Source of the DNA: Anaerostipes caccae L1-92
Lineage (GTDB): Bacteria > Bacillota > Clostridia > Lachnospirales > Lachnospiraceae
Reading direction: 5' to 3'
Length of the DNA: 62,500 bases
Assembly: GCF_014467075.1 (NCBI RefSeq)
Contig: NZ_AP023027.1
Span: forward strand, 20,001-82,500
The notes under the pieces were generated by a model. The model did not search any database. It was given only the letters and a program-made list of their open reading frames with translations, and was not told the origin of the DNA. Numbering within the stretch: position 1 is the first letter of the stretch; the number at the start of each line of letters is the position of its first letter. Below, piece by piece: positions 40,512 through 49,929 of the stretch. The position numbers were made by a program, and so were the translations under genes.

Positions 40512-43013
40512 ATGAAGCGGGAAAAAGCCATACCAGCAGCAGTCTTTGGACTGATTTTTATTCTTGCTCTTGGAATATGGAATTATATTTTGATAGGAAA
40601 AAATAATCAGGGTGTCAGTGAGACCAGCCAGGCATCCCTGCCTGTGCTGACCATAAACACCGGAGGAAAAGAGATCAATGAACTCCATGGATATACAGAG
40701 TCCGTGGACGCATCTTTGATGAGAGATTCCATCACGCCCATGAAGGAGGATAAATTCCAGGTTTTTATGAAACACGGAAACAGCTCTATTGAAGCGCTGG
40801 ATTATAAAATATATAAAGAGAATAACCGCTCTGCCCTGGAAAAAGGAGTCGTGGCTTTTCAGCAGAAACAAAGCGAAGCGGCAGCGGACATAAAAGTCAA
40901 GAGCCGCCTGGAGTCGGGGAAAACATATCTTTTGGCTCTGTCGATAGAGGAAGACGGGCAAACGATCACATATTATACCCGTATTATTTACGGTACCGAT
41001 CTGCATTTTGCCGAGTGTCTGAAGTTTGCAGAGGAATTCCACGATGCGACTTTAACAGAGGGAAGCTCAGAATATGTAAAAAAATATTTGGAAGTAAAGG
41101 ATGGAACTATCACAAATGATCTTTCTTTCGTGGATATTTCTTCTAATCAGGAGGCGGTCTGCTATGCATCACTGAAACCAAAAACCGAGCGCATGTACGC
41201 GCCGGTCATCAAAGAGGCCAGCTCTAATGTGACATCGGTAGAGTACAGGTTTATTTTGTCTGCGGAAAACAGTAAAGGGATCAAGCAGTATTATCAGGTA
41301 AAAGAATACTTCCGCATCAGATATTCCAAAGACCGGATGTATCTGCTCAATTATGAGCGGACACAGAATGCATTTTTCCGCTATGACGCACTGGACCGGG
41401 CAAACAACAGAATACTCATGGGTATCACGCAGATGAATCCCGAAGAACTGATCAGCAGGAACAGCGGGCGGAAAGCGGCATTTGTTCAGGAAAATGAGTT
41501 GTGGTATTACGATTATAAAAATGCTTCCATGACAAGAGTGTTTTCTTTTGTAGGAGAAGATTACAGAGATTCCCGAAATAATTATCCGCAGCATGGTATC
41601 CATGTGATGGAGATGGATAAAAGCGGTAACATTAAATTCATTGTATATGGATATATGAACCGTGGAGAACACGAAGGGAAGAATGGTATCGGGGTCTATG
41701 AATTTGAAGCGGAGAGCGGAAAAACAGAAGAGAAAGCCTTTATACCGGTGAAGATTCAGTTTGAAAATTTAAAAGATGAAATCGAAAAAGGAGCATACTT
41801 GAGTGACAGCGGAAAGTTCTACTTTGAGCTGGACGGGGCTTACTATCAAGTTGATCTGGACAGCCGGGAGTCAAAGACCATCGCGAAAAATATCAGCAGC
41901 GGCATGGTCGCAGTCTCCGGAACCGGAATGCTTGCGATAACGGAAAACGAAACGGCTATACGGATTATAGATCTGGAAAATAACAAAGAGCATAAGATCC
42001 GCTGTGAGAAGGGAGAACGGATCAAACCAGTTGGTTTTGTGAAAGACGACCTTGTGTACGGTATCGCAGATGAAGGGGATGTGAAGACAAGAAAAGACGG
42101 TTCCATCCAGTTTCCAATGAAAAAAGTAGCAATTGCCGATGACAAAAATCAGGAACAGGCTAAGTTTGAAAAGAGCGGAATCTATGTTACGGACGCAAGG
42201 GTAGACGGAACTGTTGTCGTACTCAGTCCGGCCAGACGCTCAGGAACAGGGTACAAAAGCATGAAAGAGGATTATATCCGCTACAAAGATAAGACGGAGG
42301 ATAAAGCTTCATTGGAATACGGATACACAAGCGACCGTCTGAATCAGGTATATCTTTCATTCCCTGATTATGTATATGTACAGACCGTTCCGAAGTATCT
42401 GTCTTCTGCGCTCAGCCAGACTGAGAAAGAGTGCGGCGTATCCTTTGCAGTCAATGAACAGCGGTATAAAAATGCCTATGTTTATGCCGGAGGTTCACTG
42501 AAGGGCACTTATACGGATATGGCAAAAGCAATTAAAGAAGCCCAGAAAAATGCAGGGGTGGTGGTCAATTCAAGCCAGCTGTACCTGTGGGAAAAAGGCG
42601 TCATGAAAAGCTATGGAAAAGTGGCAAATATCCCAATGGTGAAGGCGGAGTCCAAAGACGAGACCGGAATTGCCTGTGTGAAAATGATCACAGATTCCGA
42701 GGGAAAAGATGTCACCTATGGTCAGCTGAAGCGGAGTAAAAAAGATGTTTACGGCATGCTGTATGATTCCATGGATAAAATGGCAGCGGATTACACCGGG
42801 TGTAAATTTGAAGACGTCCTCTACTGCATCAGCAAGGGAAGGCCGGTCATTGCCAAAAGAGCCAACGGCACATTTATTCTGGTCATGAGCTATAACAATA
42901 CAAAGATCAGATATTTTGATCCTCTGAAGGAAGAATCTGTTCAGGCGGAACGGTCTTCTATGGAGAGAGAATTTAAAAAGGCAGGCAGTGTATTTTACAG
43001 CTATGCGAAATAG
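40512..43013 (+). CDS. Membrane-anchored protein with degenerate C39 peptidase-like C-terminus
   Basis: An 833-residue protein. One N-terminal membrane helix (about 7-29) is followed by a large extracytoplasmic part with many short beta-rich repeats (about 300-560, propeller-like). A C-terminal domain (about 716-833) has the order of a papain-like C39 fold: 'TGIACVKMI', then 'GRPVIA' (776-781), 'NGTFILVMSYN' and 'YFDP'. The positions where the catalytic Cys and His would stand are Thr718 and Thr787; the Asp (803) remains. It is therefore probably a non-catalytic binding domain. It lies 12 bases before the SbcDC-like gene and upstream of a PBP gene. RBS TAGGAGG. Overall function unknown; the fold reading is inference. 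Confidence 0.75.
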   Translation: MKREKAIPAAVFGLIFILALGIWNYILIGKNNQGVSETSQASLPVLTINTGGKEINELHGYTESVDASLMRDSITPMKEDKFQVFMKHGNSSIEALDYKIYKENNRSALEKGVVAFQQKQSEAAADIKVKSRLESGKTYLLALSIEEDGQTITYYTRIIYGTDLHFAECLKFAEEFHDATLTEGSSEYVKKYLEVKDGTITNDLSFVDISSNQEAVCYASLKPKTERMYAPVIKEASSNVTSVEYRFILSAENSKGIKQYYQVKEYFRIRYSKDRMYLLNYERTQNAFFRYDALDRANNRILMGITQMNPEELISRNSGRKAAFVQENELWYYDYKNASMTRVFSFVGEDYRDSRNNYPQHGIHVMEMDKSGNIKFIVYGYMNRGEHEGKNGIGVYEFEAESGKTEEKAFIPVKIQFENLKDEIEKGAYLSDSGKFYFELDGAYYQVDLDSRESKTIAKNISSGMVAVSGTGMLAITENETAIRIIDLENNKEHKIRCEKGERIKPVGFVKDDLVYGIADEGDVKTRKDGSIQFPMKKVAIADDKNQEQAKFEKSGIYVTDARVDGTVVVLSPARRSGTGYKSMKEDYIRYKDKTEDKASLEYGYTSDRLNQVYLSFPDYVYVQTVPKYLSSALSQTEKECGVSFAVNEQRYKNAYVYAGGSLKGTYTDMAKAIKEAQKNAGVVVNSSQLYLWEKGVMKSYGKVANIPMVKAESKDETGIACVKMITDSEGKDVTYGQLKRSKKDVYGMLYDSMDKMAADYTGCKFEDVLYCISKGRPVIAKRANGTFILVMSYNNTKIRYFDPLKEESVQAERSSMEREFKKAGSVFYSYAK

Positions 43014-43025
43014 AGAAGGTGAGAC

Positions 43026-45407
43026 ATGAAGTTTATACACGTTGGAGACCTCCATCTCGGAGCCTGTCCGGAAGCAGAGAGGGGATGGGGGGAAGAGCGG
43101 AAAAAGGATATTGAGCAGAGTCTCAGCGAAGTCATTGCGCTGGCCAATGAAGAACAGGCAGACTTCCTGTTTCTGTGTGGGGATATCTTTCACAAAAAAC
43201 CATCCTTGAGGGATTTAAACAGGCTGGATTCTTTTTTGTCCCAGCTGGCATGTACCAAAGTTTTTATGATTGCGGGAAATCATGATTTTATTGACGAAGA
43301 ATCGGCATATCTGCGATATCGTTTTTCGGCTGATGTGCATCTGTTCACTGAAAGAGAGCTTACGAGAGTATACGAAGAGGTACAGAATACCTATATCTAC
43401 GGTCTCAGCTATCACAGCAGGGAAATTACAGAGCCTTTATATGATGAGGCAGGGCCCGGGAAAGAAGAAGGGATTCATATTCTGTTAGGGCACGGAGGAG
43501 ACGGCACACACAGTCCAATAGATTTTCACAAGCTGAAATGGTCAGGATTTGACTATGCCGCGTTAGGCCATATTCACAGACCTGAAATGATATCAGAGGA
43601 TCTGATCGCCTACGGCGGCAGCCTGGAACCGTTAAACAGGACGGAGACAGGGCGCCGCGGAATCTTTTTGGGAGAAATCACAGACGAAAAGAAGGTCGTC
43701 CGTTTCCTGCCCATCAATCAAAAAAGTTATGTGGAAGTACGGGTGGACCTGACAGAAGATATGGATGAACAGGAAATTCTCTGTGCTGCGGAAGAAGAGA
43801 TGAAGCTGCTGGGGGAAAACCAGATGTTTACGCTGTTCCTTCAGGGCTCAAAAAGAGCAGAAATTCGTCCTGATTTTGATCTGCTCGGAGCAGAATACAG
43901 GATCGTGGATATTGTTGATAAAACAAGGGGTAGCTGTACAGAAGAATCGCTGCTGGAATCCAACAAAGATAATATTATCGGCGCCGTACTGCGCCGCCTT
44001 GAGGGGATGCCGGAAGCGTCGCACTTTGCAGGGGAAGCATTTGAGCAGGCATCCAGGGGATTATATCAGAAGCGCCGGTCAGAAAAACGGGAGAGCAGAT
44101 CTGCTTTTTATATTCGGAATATTTATATCGACGGTTTCGGGAAATTCTGCGGAAAAGAATTATCCTTTGTACCTGGATTAAATATTGTATATGGACCAAA
44201 CGAGAGCGGGAAGACTACAATCAAAGAGTTTATCGTTCATATGCTGTTTGGTTTGGAAAAATCCAGAGGCATTGCGGCGAGATCTGATGCATATACTATA
44301 TATACGCCGGTTTATGGAGGAAATTACGGAGGCGTCATGGAGATTGCAGCGGACGGACATGCCTGGCTGCTTGAGAGAAGGTTCCGGGCGGGAGAAAAGT
44401 CTCTTCATCTGTATGATAAAGAATCAGGTGAAGAAGGTGATCTCTCAAAGCTGTATACCCTGAGCCTCGGTGCATATAAGGATTCTTTCTGTATTCAGGA
44501 AGGGGACATCCCTCCGTCAGGGAATCTCTCTATGGAACTTACCAACTATACATCCAATCTGACAGGCAGTAATACGGCAGATATAAAAATTGATCTGGCC
44601 CTGAAGGCCTTGAAAGAAAAGAAGAGTCTGCTGAGACGAAAAAGCAGAGAGGAATCGATTCTTCTGACAGAGAAGAGGGAGCGTTATTTGAAGGCTCCCG
44701 AGTCTGGTGATCAGGGCCGAAAGCCGCGGAGTATCCCGTTGTTTTTGGCAGCTGCAGCTGTATTTGCAGCGGCTGGCTTTGTTCATCTGGGCTTCTTTGC
44801 AGGCTGTGCGGTATTTCTGGTGTTATCGGTTCTTTCGGTTCAGTCAGAAAAGAAGGAAACGACAGAACGGGAGGACTTTAAGGAAGAATTAAGAAGAGAC
44901 TACCAAATTCTTAAAGAACAGACAGACCGTACAGAATATAATATAAATCAGGCAGATGCGGCCATTCAGGCTGTTTTAGATGCCGCCGGGGAATTCCGGG
45001 AAAATCTCGGAGAACAGTTTAACAAAAAGGTCAGTGAGATCGTCAGTTATCTTACGGGAGGAGTGTACGAAAAAGTAAAAATTGATGAATCACTGTCTTT
45101 TATGGTAAAATATAAAAACAGGTTTATTGATCTGAAGTATTTAAGCGCGGGAACCGTAGAGCAGATTTACCTGGCTGTGAGGCTTGCCGCGGGAGAGATT
45201 CTATATCCGAAGGAACCAGTTCCGGTTCTGATGGATGATATTTTCGGCAACTTTGATGATGAAAGGACCCGGAGAGCGCTTGATTATTTGAGCAGGCATT
45301 CCGGCAGGCAGCTGATCTTATTTACATGTAAGAAAGAGCTGTTTCATCAGCTGGACCGGAAGAATCAGAAAATCCACTGGATTTCCTTAGAGGAAACCAG
45401 AGAATAA
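43026..45407 (+). CDS. Single-chain SbcD-SbcC-like (Mre11-Rad50-like) nuclease/ATPase
   Basis: A 793-residue fusion. Residues 1-330 are an SbcD/Mre11-type metallophosphoesterase: Asp8/His10 'GDLHLG', Asp53 'CGDIFH', Asn85/His86 'GNHD', 'GHGGD' (155-159) and His182/His184 'GHIHRPE'. Residues 362-793 are an SMC/Rad50-type ATPase: Walker A 'YGPNESGKTT' (389-398), signature 'YLSAGTVEQ' (705-713) and Walker B 'VLMDDIFGNFDD' (734-745). The usual long coiled coil is replaced by short helices around a hydrophobic hairpin (about 569-605) that looks membrane-spanning, as in YhaN-type proteins. It is likely a membrane-attached DNA end-processing enzyme. RBS AGAAGGTGAG. Confidence 0.85.
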   Translation: MKFIHVGDLHLGACPEAERGWGEERKKDIEQSLSEVIALANEEQADFLFLCGDIFHKKPSLRDLNRLDSFLSQLACTKVFMIAGNHDFIDEESAYLRYRFSADVHLFTERELTRVYEEVQNTYIYGLSYHSREITEPLYDEAGPGKEEGIHILLGHGGDGTHSPIDFHKLKWSGFDYAALGHIHRPEMISEDLIAYGGSLEPLNRTETGRRGIFLGEITDEKKVVRFLPINQKSYVEVRVDLTEDMDEQEILCAAEEEMKLLGENQMFTLFLQGSKRAEIRPDFDLLGAEYRIVDIVDKTRGSCTEESLLESNKDNIIGAVLRRLEGMPEASHFAGEAFEQASRGLYQKRRSEKRESRSAFYIRNIYIDGFGKFCGKELSFVPGLNIVYGPNESGKTTIKEFIVHMLFGLEKSRGIAARSDAYTIYTPVYGGNYGGVMEIAADGHAWLLERRFRAGEKSLHLYDKESGEEGDLSKLYTLSLGAYKDSFCIQEGDIPPSGNLSMELTNYTSNLTGSNTADIKIDLALKALKEKKSLLRRKSREESILLTEKRERYLKAPESGDQGRKPRSIPLFLAAAAVFAAAGFVHLGFFAGCAVFLVLSVLSVQSEKKETTEREDFKEELRRDYQILKEQTDRTEYNINQADAAIQAVLDAAGEFRENLGEQFNKKVSEIVSYLTGGVYEKVKIDESLSFMVKYKNRFIDLKYLSAGTVEQIYLAVRLAAGEILYPKEPVPVLMDDIFGNFDDERTRRALDYLSRHSGRQLILFTCKKELFHQLDRKNQKIHWISLEETRE

Positions 45408-45422
45408 TGAAAGGTGGAGAAT

Positions 45423-47648
45423 ATGGCTGAAGAAACAAAAGAGACAAAAAAAGTCATTTCCAAAGAGAAAAAACCCAAAAAGAAGAAAAAGAAAAGAAAG
45501 ATTCTTTTAAAGATCTCCATTGTTTTTCTTCTTCTGGTGGTTATCGGCTGGTTCACCATCGGAATGAAAGTCATGAAGCTGAGGGCAGAGGCTAAGGATC
45601 TGGTAGCCAACACTTCAGAGCAGACATTTAAGGCAACCCAGACGAGTGTCGTCTATGATACGAATGGGAAGGTGATCACCAAACTGAAAGGTGAGAAGGA
45701 TGTCTATTATCTGAAGTATAAAGATCTGCCGGTTTATGCGGTAGCGGCAATGATTTCCGTGGAGGACAATAATTTTTACAAACATAATGGAGTAGACTTC
45801 AGGGGTATCGCCAGAGCAGCAGTATCCTTTGTTACAAATAAGGGAGAAGTTACTCAGGGAGGAAGCACGATCACACAGCAGCTGGCAAGGACTGTATTCC
45901 TGACTCGGGAGATTTCCTGGCAGCGCAAGGTCAAAGAAATGTTTGTGGCATGGGGTCTGGAGAAGGAGTATTCCAAGGACCAGATCATGGAGTTTTACCT
46001 GAACAACGTTTATTTTGCAAATGGCTATTACGGAATTCAGGCTGCCAGCAAAGGCTATTTTGATAAGGATGCCAAGGACCTGACCATGTCAGAAGCGGCA
46101 TTTTTGTGTGCGGTTCCGAATGCGCCGAACATGTATGAACCCTATCATCATAAAGAAAAGACATTGACAAGGCGAGACAAGATCCTCAAAGATATGTATA
46201 AGCAGAACCTGATCACCAAATCTCAGAGAGATGAAGCTCTGAGAGAAAAGATCACACTGAAAAAGAAAAAGACTGAACAGAAAAGAAATTATATTGAAAC
46301 TTATGTAATTCACAGTGCTACAAAGGCACTGATGGAAAAGCAGGGATTTGAGTTCCGTTATGTGTTTGACTCTGACGAAGACAAACAGGATTACGATGAA
46401 AAATATAATAAGTCTTATGCTGAGTGTAAGAGAACCTTATACAGTGCAGGATATCAGATTCATACATCCATTGACCTGAATGCTCAGAAGGAACTTCAAA
46501 GCAGTATCGACAATGCTCTGAGCGGATATACGGAGAAGGATAAGAACAAGGTTTACAAAGTCCAGGGCGCCGGCGTCTGTATTGACAATGAGACAGGCAA
46601 GGTAGCAGCCATCGTAGGAGGCAGATATCAGAAAAATGCAGGATTAGGCCTGAATCGTGCTTATCAGAGTCCGAGACAGCCGGGAAGTGCAATTAAGCCG
46701 ATCCTTGTCTATGCTCCTGCTATGGAGAGGGGATATGGACCGGGTTCTATTGTAAATGACAATCCAATGAACCCCAAAGACAAACACAGGGTCCGGAATT
46801 CCGGAGGTTCCTATTCAGGAAGTATAACACTGAGGCGTGCATTGGAGAAATCAAGCAACGTGGCTACGATGAGGCTTTACGAGGAGATTGGGCCGAAATC
46901 CGCTCTCCGGTATCTGGAAAAGATGAACTTTAAGAGTCTCGATGAAAATGACTATAAGTATTATACAACCTGCCTCGGCGGTTTCACCTATGGAACTACG
47001 GCTGAGGAGATGGCCAGCGGATATGCGGCACTTGCCAATCAGGGTGTGTTCAGAGATCCGACCTGTATTGTGAAGATTGAGGACTCTGACGGTGAGACTG
47101 TGGTCTCCAATCCATCCAAGAAAAGAACGGTTTACTCAGCCAATACGGCTTCTATGATGAGCAGCGTTTTAAAGAGTGTTATCACCAACGGTACAGGACG
47201 GGGGGCAAAGGTTCCCAATGTAGATACCGCGGGAAAAACAGGTACTACAACAGACAACAAGGACGGCTGGTTCTGCGGATATACCCCTTACTACACAACT
47301 GCAGTGTGGGTAGGAAGGGATGACAGCAGGGTAATGGCCAACCTGAGCGGTTCCGGTTATCCTAAGACTATCTGGAGCAATTTTATGAATGAACTCCACA
47401 AAGAGTTTTCAGGAGGCAAAAAGCTGAATTCCTATGAAGGCGGAGGCGGCACAGACATGCCGGCTACAGGCCAGACAACAGCAGGTACGACAGAAAAGGG
47501 AAGTACGAAAGGTACAACCCAGACAACGACTCAGGCGACTACCCAGGCCACAACCCAGGCGACCACTCAGGCAACGACCCAGGCCACAACAGCAGCGACA
47601 CAGCAGCAGACCGGCGATGACCGGCGCGGTGCCGGAAATGATGAATAA
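45423..47648 (+). CDS. Class A penicillin-binding protein (transglycosylase/transpeptidase)
   Basis: A 741-residue bifunctional peptidoglycan synthase. There is a Lys-rich cytoplasmic start (KKPKKKKKKRK) and one membrane helix (about 29-50). The GT51 transglycosylase domain has 'ISVEDNNFYKHNGVDF' and 'GGSTITQQLAR'. The transpeptidase domain has nucleophile Ser in 'SSNVATM', 'SGG/SGS' blocks and 'KTGTT'. It ends in a low-complexity Thr/Gln/Ala tail with repeated 'TTQA'. The start is the ATG at 45423 after GGTGGAG. It is third in the operon with the SbcDC-like gene, a rare partnership. Length is normal for PBP1a types. Confidence 0.92.
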   Translation: MAEETKETKKVISKEKKPKKKKKKRKILLKISIVFLLLVVIGWFTIGMKVMKLRAEAKDLVANTSEQTFKATQTSVVYDTNGKVITKLKGEKDVYYLKYKDLPVYAVAAMISVEDNNFYKHNGVDFRGIARAAVSFVTNKGEVTQGGSTITQQLARTVFLTREISWQRKVKEMFVAWGLEKEYSKDQIMEFYLNNVYFANGYYGIQAASKGYFDKDAKDLTMSEAAFLCAVPNAPNMYEPYHHKEKTLTRRDKILKDMYKQNLITKSQRDEALREKITLKKKKTEQKRNYIETYVIHSATKALMEKQGFEFRYVFDSDEDKQDYDEKYNKSYAECKRTLYSAGYQIHTSIDLNAQKELQSSIDNALSGYTEKDKNKVYKVQGAGVCIDNETGKVAAIVGGRYQKNAGLGLNRAYQSPRQPGSAIKPILVYAPAMERGYGPGSIVNDNPMNPKDKHRVRNSGGSYSGSITLRRALEKSSNVATMRLYEEIGPKSALRYLEKMNFKSLDENDYKYYTTCLGGFTYGTTAEEMASGYAALANQGVFRDPTCIVKIEDSDGETVVSNPSKKRTVYSANTASMMSSVLKSVITNGTGRGAKVPNVDTAGKTGTTTDNKDGWFCGYTPYYTTAVWVGRDDSRVMANLSGSGYPKTIWSNFMNELHKEFSGGKKLNSYEGGGGTDMPATGQTTAGTTEKGSTKGTTQTTTQATTQATTQATTQATTQATTAATQQQTGDDRRGAGNDE

Positions 47649-47657
47649 ATAAACAAA

Positions 47658-47693
47658 GGCAGCAGACTTAAAATAATTAGTCTGCTGCCTTTT
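47658..47693. terminator. Bidirectional terminator between the PBP gene and prs
   Basis: GGCAGCAGACT (47658-47668) / AGTCTGCTGCC (47679-47689), a perfect 11-bp stem with TTTT after and AAA before it. Confidence 0.88.
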
Positions 47694-47711
47694 GCTATAT
47701 TGCTGATAAGT

Positions 47712-48881
47712 TTATAAATGATTCTTTTCCAAATATTCTTTGATGCGCTCGGTTGGGTCCAGGAGTTCGCTGATAGACCCGTTGTGGTTCAGCGTATCGA
47801 TCAGCAGAGCCACATATTTGCTCACGTCTGAAGATACATACCAATCACGCTCCAACAGTTCCGGTGTCTGGTAAGTAAGATTGGTTGTGATAACCTTTTC
47901 TATGATACCTTCTTCCACAGCCTTGTCGAAGACATCAAGTCCGTTTGTAAACAGACCGAAGGTAGAAAGACAAAATACACGCCGCGCTTTTCTGGCTTTC
48001 AGTTCTTTGGCCACATCGATCATACTCTCTCCGGAAGATATCATATCGTCCAGGATCAGAACGTCCTTGCCTTCCAGGGAAGCTCCCAAAAATTCATGGG
48101 CCACGATAGGATTGCGGCCGTCTACGATAGTAGAATAATCTCTGCGCTTATAGAACATACCCACATCGACGCCGAGGACATTGGCCATATAGATGGAGCG
48201 CTGCATAGCACCCTCATCCGGGCTGATGACCATCAGATGATCGCTGTCAAAATTGACTCCGTCACACTGCTCAACCAGAGACTTTACAAACTGGTAAGTG
48301 GGCTGTACTGTATCAAAGCCGCTGTTTGGAATGGCGTTCTGTACACGAGGGTCATGGGCATCAAATGTAATGATATTCTGTACTCCTAAATGAATCAGCT
48401 CCTGAAGCATCATAGCACAGTCCAGAGACTCTCTGGTGCTTCTTTTGTGCTGACGGCTTTCATACAGGAAAGGCATGATGACACTGATTCTCTTGGCTTT
48501 GCTGCCGCTGGCAGCAATGAGCCTTTTTAAATCCTGAAAATGATCATCCGGGGACATAGAGTTCTGATGACCGCACAGGGAATACTTGATGCTGTAATTC
48601 AGCACATCAACGAGAATGTACAAATCGGTTCCGCGGACAGATTCACGGATGATTCCTTTTGCTTCTCCGGAGCCGAAGCGGGGACAGCCGGCATCCAGCA
48701 GATAGCTTTCCTTGTAATACTCATCATATCCGGGCATATTCTGATAGCGGGGGGCTTCATCTCCGCGCCAGCCTGTAATATACTTGTCAATCAGATTGCC
48801 AAGGCTTTTGCAGCTCTCCATAGCGATGATGCCAAGATTGCCGTCGGGAAGGGTTTTAAAGTTTCGGTCAGATCGTCTCAT
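47712..48881 (-). CDS. prs: Ribose-phosphate pyrophosphokinase (PRPP synthetase), long clostridial form
   Basis: A 389-residue enzyme making PRPP from ribose-5-phosphate and ATP for purine, pyrimidine, His, Trp and NAD synthesis. The phosphoribosyltransferase-fold PRPP-binding motif is 'ILDDMISSGESMIDVAKEL', and 'QNIITFDAHDPRVQ' near residue 160 corresponds to the ATP/flexible-loop region. It is longer than the usual 310-320 residues and its N-terminus differs from Bacillus Prs, as in some clostridial homologues. The start is the ATG at 48881 after AAGGAG. A promoter lies at 48913-48942. Confidence 0.88.
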   Translation of the reverse strand: MRRSDRNFKTLPDGNLGIIAMESCKSLGNLIDKYITGWRGDEAPRYQNMPGYDEYYKESYLLDAGCPRFGSGEAKGIIRESVRGTDLYILVDVLNYSIKYSLCGHQNSMSPDDHFQDLKRLIAASGSKAKRISVIMPFLYESRQHKRSTRESLDCAMMLQELIHLGVQNIITFDAHDPRVQNAIPNSGFDTVQPTYQFVKSLVEQCDGVNFDSDHLMVISPDEGAMQRSIYMANVLGVDVGMFYKRRDYSTIVDGRNPIVAHEFLGASLEGKDVLILDDMISSGESMIDVAKELKARKARRVFCLSTFGLFTNGLDVFDKAVEEGIIEKVITTNLTYQTPELLERDWYVSSDVSKYVALLIDTLNHNGSISELLDPTERIKEYLEKNHL

Positions 48882-48912
48882 TATAAATCTCCTTTGTAGT
48901 TTGTTCACTCTT

Positions 48913-48942
48913 TTTATATCACTCCCGAAGCGATTCCGTCAA
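48913..48942 (-). promoter_or_regulatory. Promoter of prs
   Basis: Minus strand: TTGACG (48942-48937), 18-base spacer, TATAAA (48918-48913). The -35 box overlaps the last codons of dnaI, so prs can be expressed apart from the primosome genes. Confidence 0.65.
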
Positions 48943-49928
48943 GGCTTGCGGGAAAAAGATTTCTTTAAACGGATATCCTCGCCGTATATTTGGCAGATGG
49001 TATAGTTCTCAATAATTCTGGAGAAAATCCGTTCCGTATAGCGGTCTTTTAAATTACGCATAGATAAGTTTGTTGAAATAAGTGTTGATTTACCGCTCAG
49101 CTGCCGTTCATTCAGGCAGTGAAACAGCTGGGAAGTTATGAAGGCATTGTTAAGCTCTGTCCCCAGATCATCTATAACCAGCAGGTCACAGTGAAAGATA
49201 AGCTGGTAGGACATAGGGAGATGATCCTTACGCTTTTGATATGCCTGGGAAGTCAGAATATCAAACAACTGAAATGCGGTCACATAGACACAGGTATAGC
49301 CCTTATCCATGATTTCTTTCGCGATACAATGGCTTAAAAAGGTCTTCCCGGTGCCGGTGGAACCGTGCAGCAGCAGGTTTTCCCTGGAAGGAAAATGTCC
49401 GATGAAATCACGGCATTTTTTCAGCACAGCATGAATATTCTGTCTCGGAGAAGGACGTCCGTCCTCCAGAAGCTTATCAGAATAATATTGATCATTGAAA
49501 CGATAAAAATTCTCTTTTTCAAGAATTTGCTGCATATTGGAATCAGAATAGATCAGGCGAATCACAGCCTGACGGAAACAATGGCACTTTTCGGTACCGA
49601 TATATCCGGTATCTTTACAGTCGGGACAAGTATAAACAGGGTCCAGATAATCCTCAGGATATCCGTGATCTAAAAGAAGCCGGCGCTTTTGGTCAGCCAG
49701 CTTCTGATTCTTTTGCCTGCAGATATCCATTGAATTATGATCTTTGGATGCGATCAGCTGTTTTCCCAGGAGAACAGCGTTGTGGGCCATCTCCCGGTCC
49801 AGATCCCTCATCTGAGGAATCTGTGCATAGACCTCACGTTTGCGTTCTCTGGAGAGATTGTAGCCGCTGAGCCGGTTCGCCTCGTACATCCTCATGATTT
49901 CCTGATATTGTTCATTGGTCAGGGACAT
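48939..49928 (-). CDS. dnaI: DnaI/DnaC-like helicase loader ATPase
   Basis: A 329-residue AAA+ protein that loads the replicative helicase. An N-terminal helical region is followed by a zinc-finger-like cluster ('CPDCKDTGYIGTEKCHCF', about residues 108-125). The ATPase core has Walker A 'GSTGTGKT' and Walker B 'LLVIDDLG'. The sensor/arginine-finger segment 'STNLSMRNLKDRYTERIFSRI' (split here as NLSMRNLKDRY and TERIFSRI) is typical of DnaI/IstB proteins. It starts one base after the dnaD stop codon, with GGAGGACTGAG as ribosome site. The pair forms a primosome operon. Confidence 0.9.
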   Translation of the reverse strand: MSLTNEQYQEIMRMYEANRLSGYNLSRERKREVYAQIPQMRDLDREMAHNAVLLGKQLIASKDHNSMDICRQKNQKLADQKRRLLLDHGYPEDYLDPVYTCPDCKDTGYIGTEKCHCFRQAVIRLIYSDSNMQQILEKENFYRFNDQYYSDKLLEDGRPSPRQNIHAVLKKCRDFIGHFPSRENLLLHGSTGTGKTFLSHCIAKEIMDKGYTCVYVTAFQLFDILTSQAYQKRKDHLPMSYQLIFHCDLLVIDDLGTELNNAFITSQLFHCLNERQLSGKSTLISTNLSMRNLKDRYTERIFSRIIENYTICQIYGEDIRLKKSFSRKP

Positions 49929-49929
49929 C

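Noticed and set aside
40347..41042. 231-codon minus-strand frame
   Set aside because: It is antisense to the start of the 833-residue gene and covers its promoter; no ribosome site.
47515..47600. Short direct repeats that might be a CRISPR or minisatellite
   Set aside because: They are in frame within the PBP gene, encode Thr/Gln/Ala repeats, and have no spacers.
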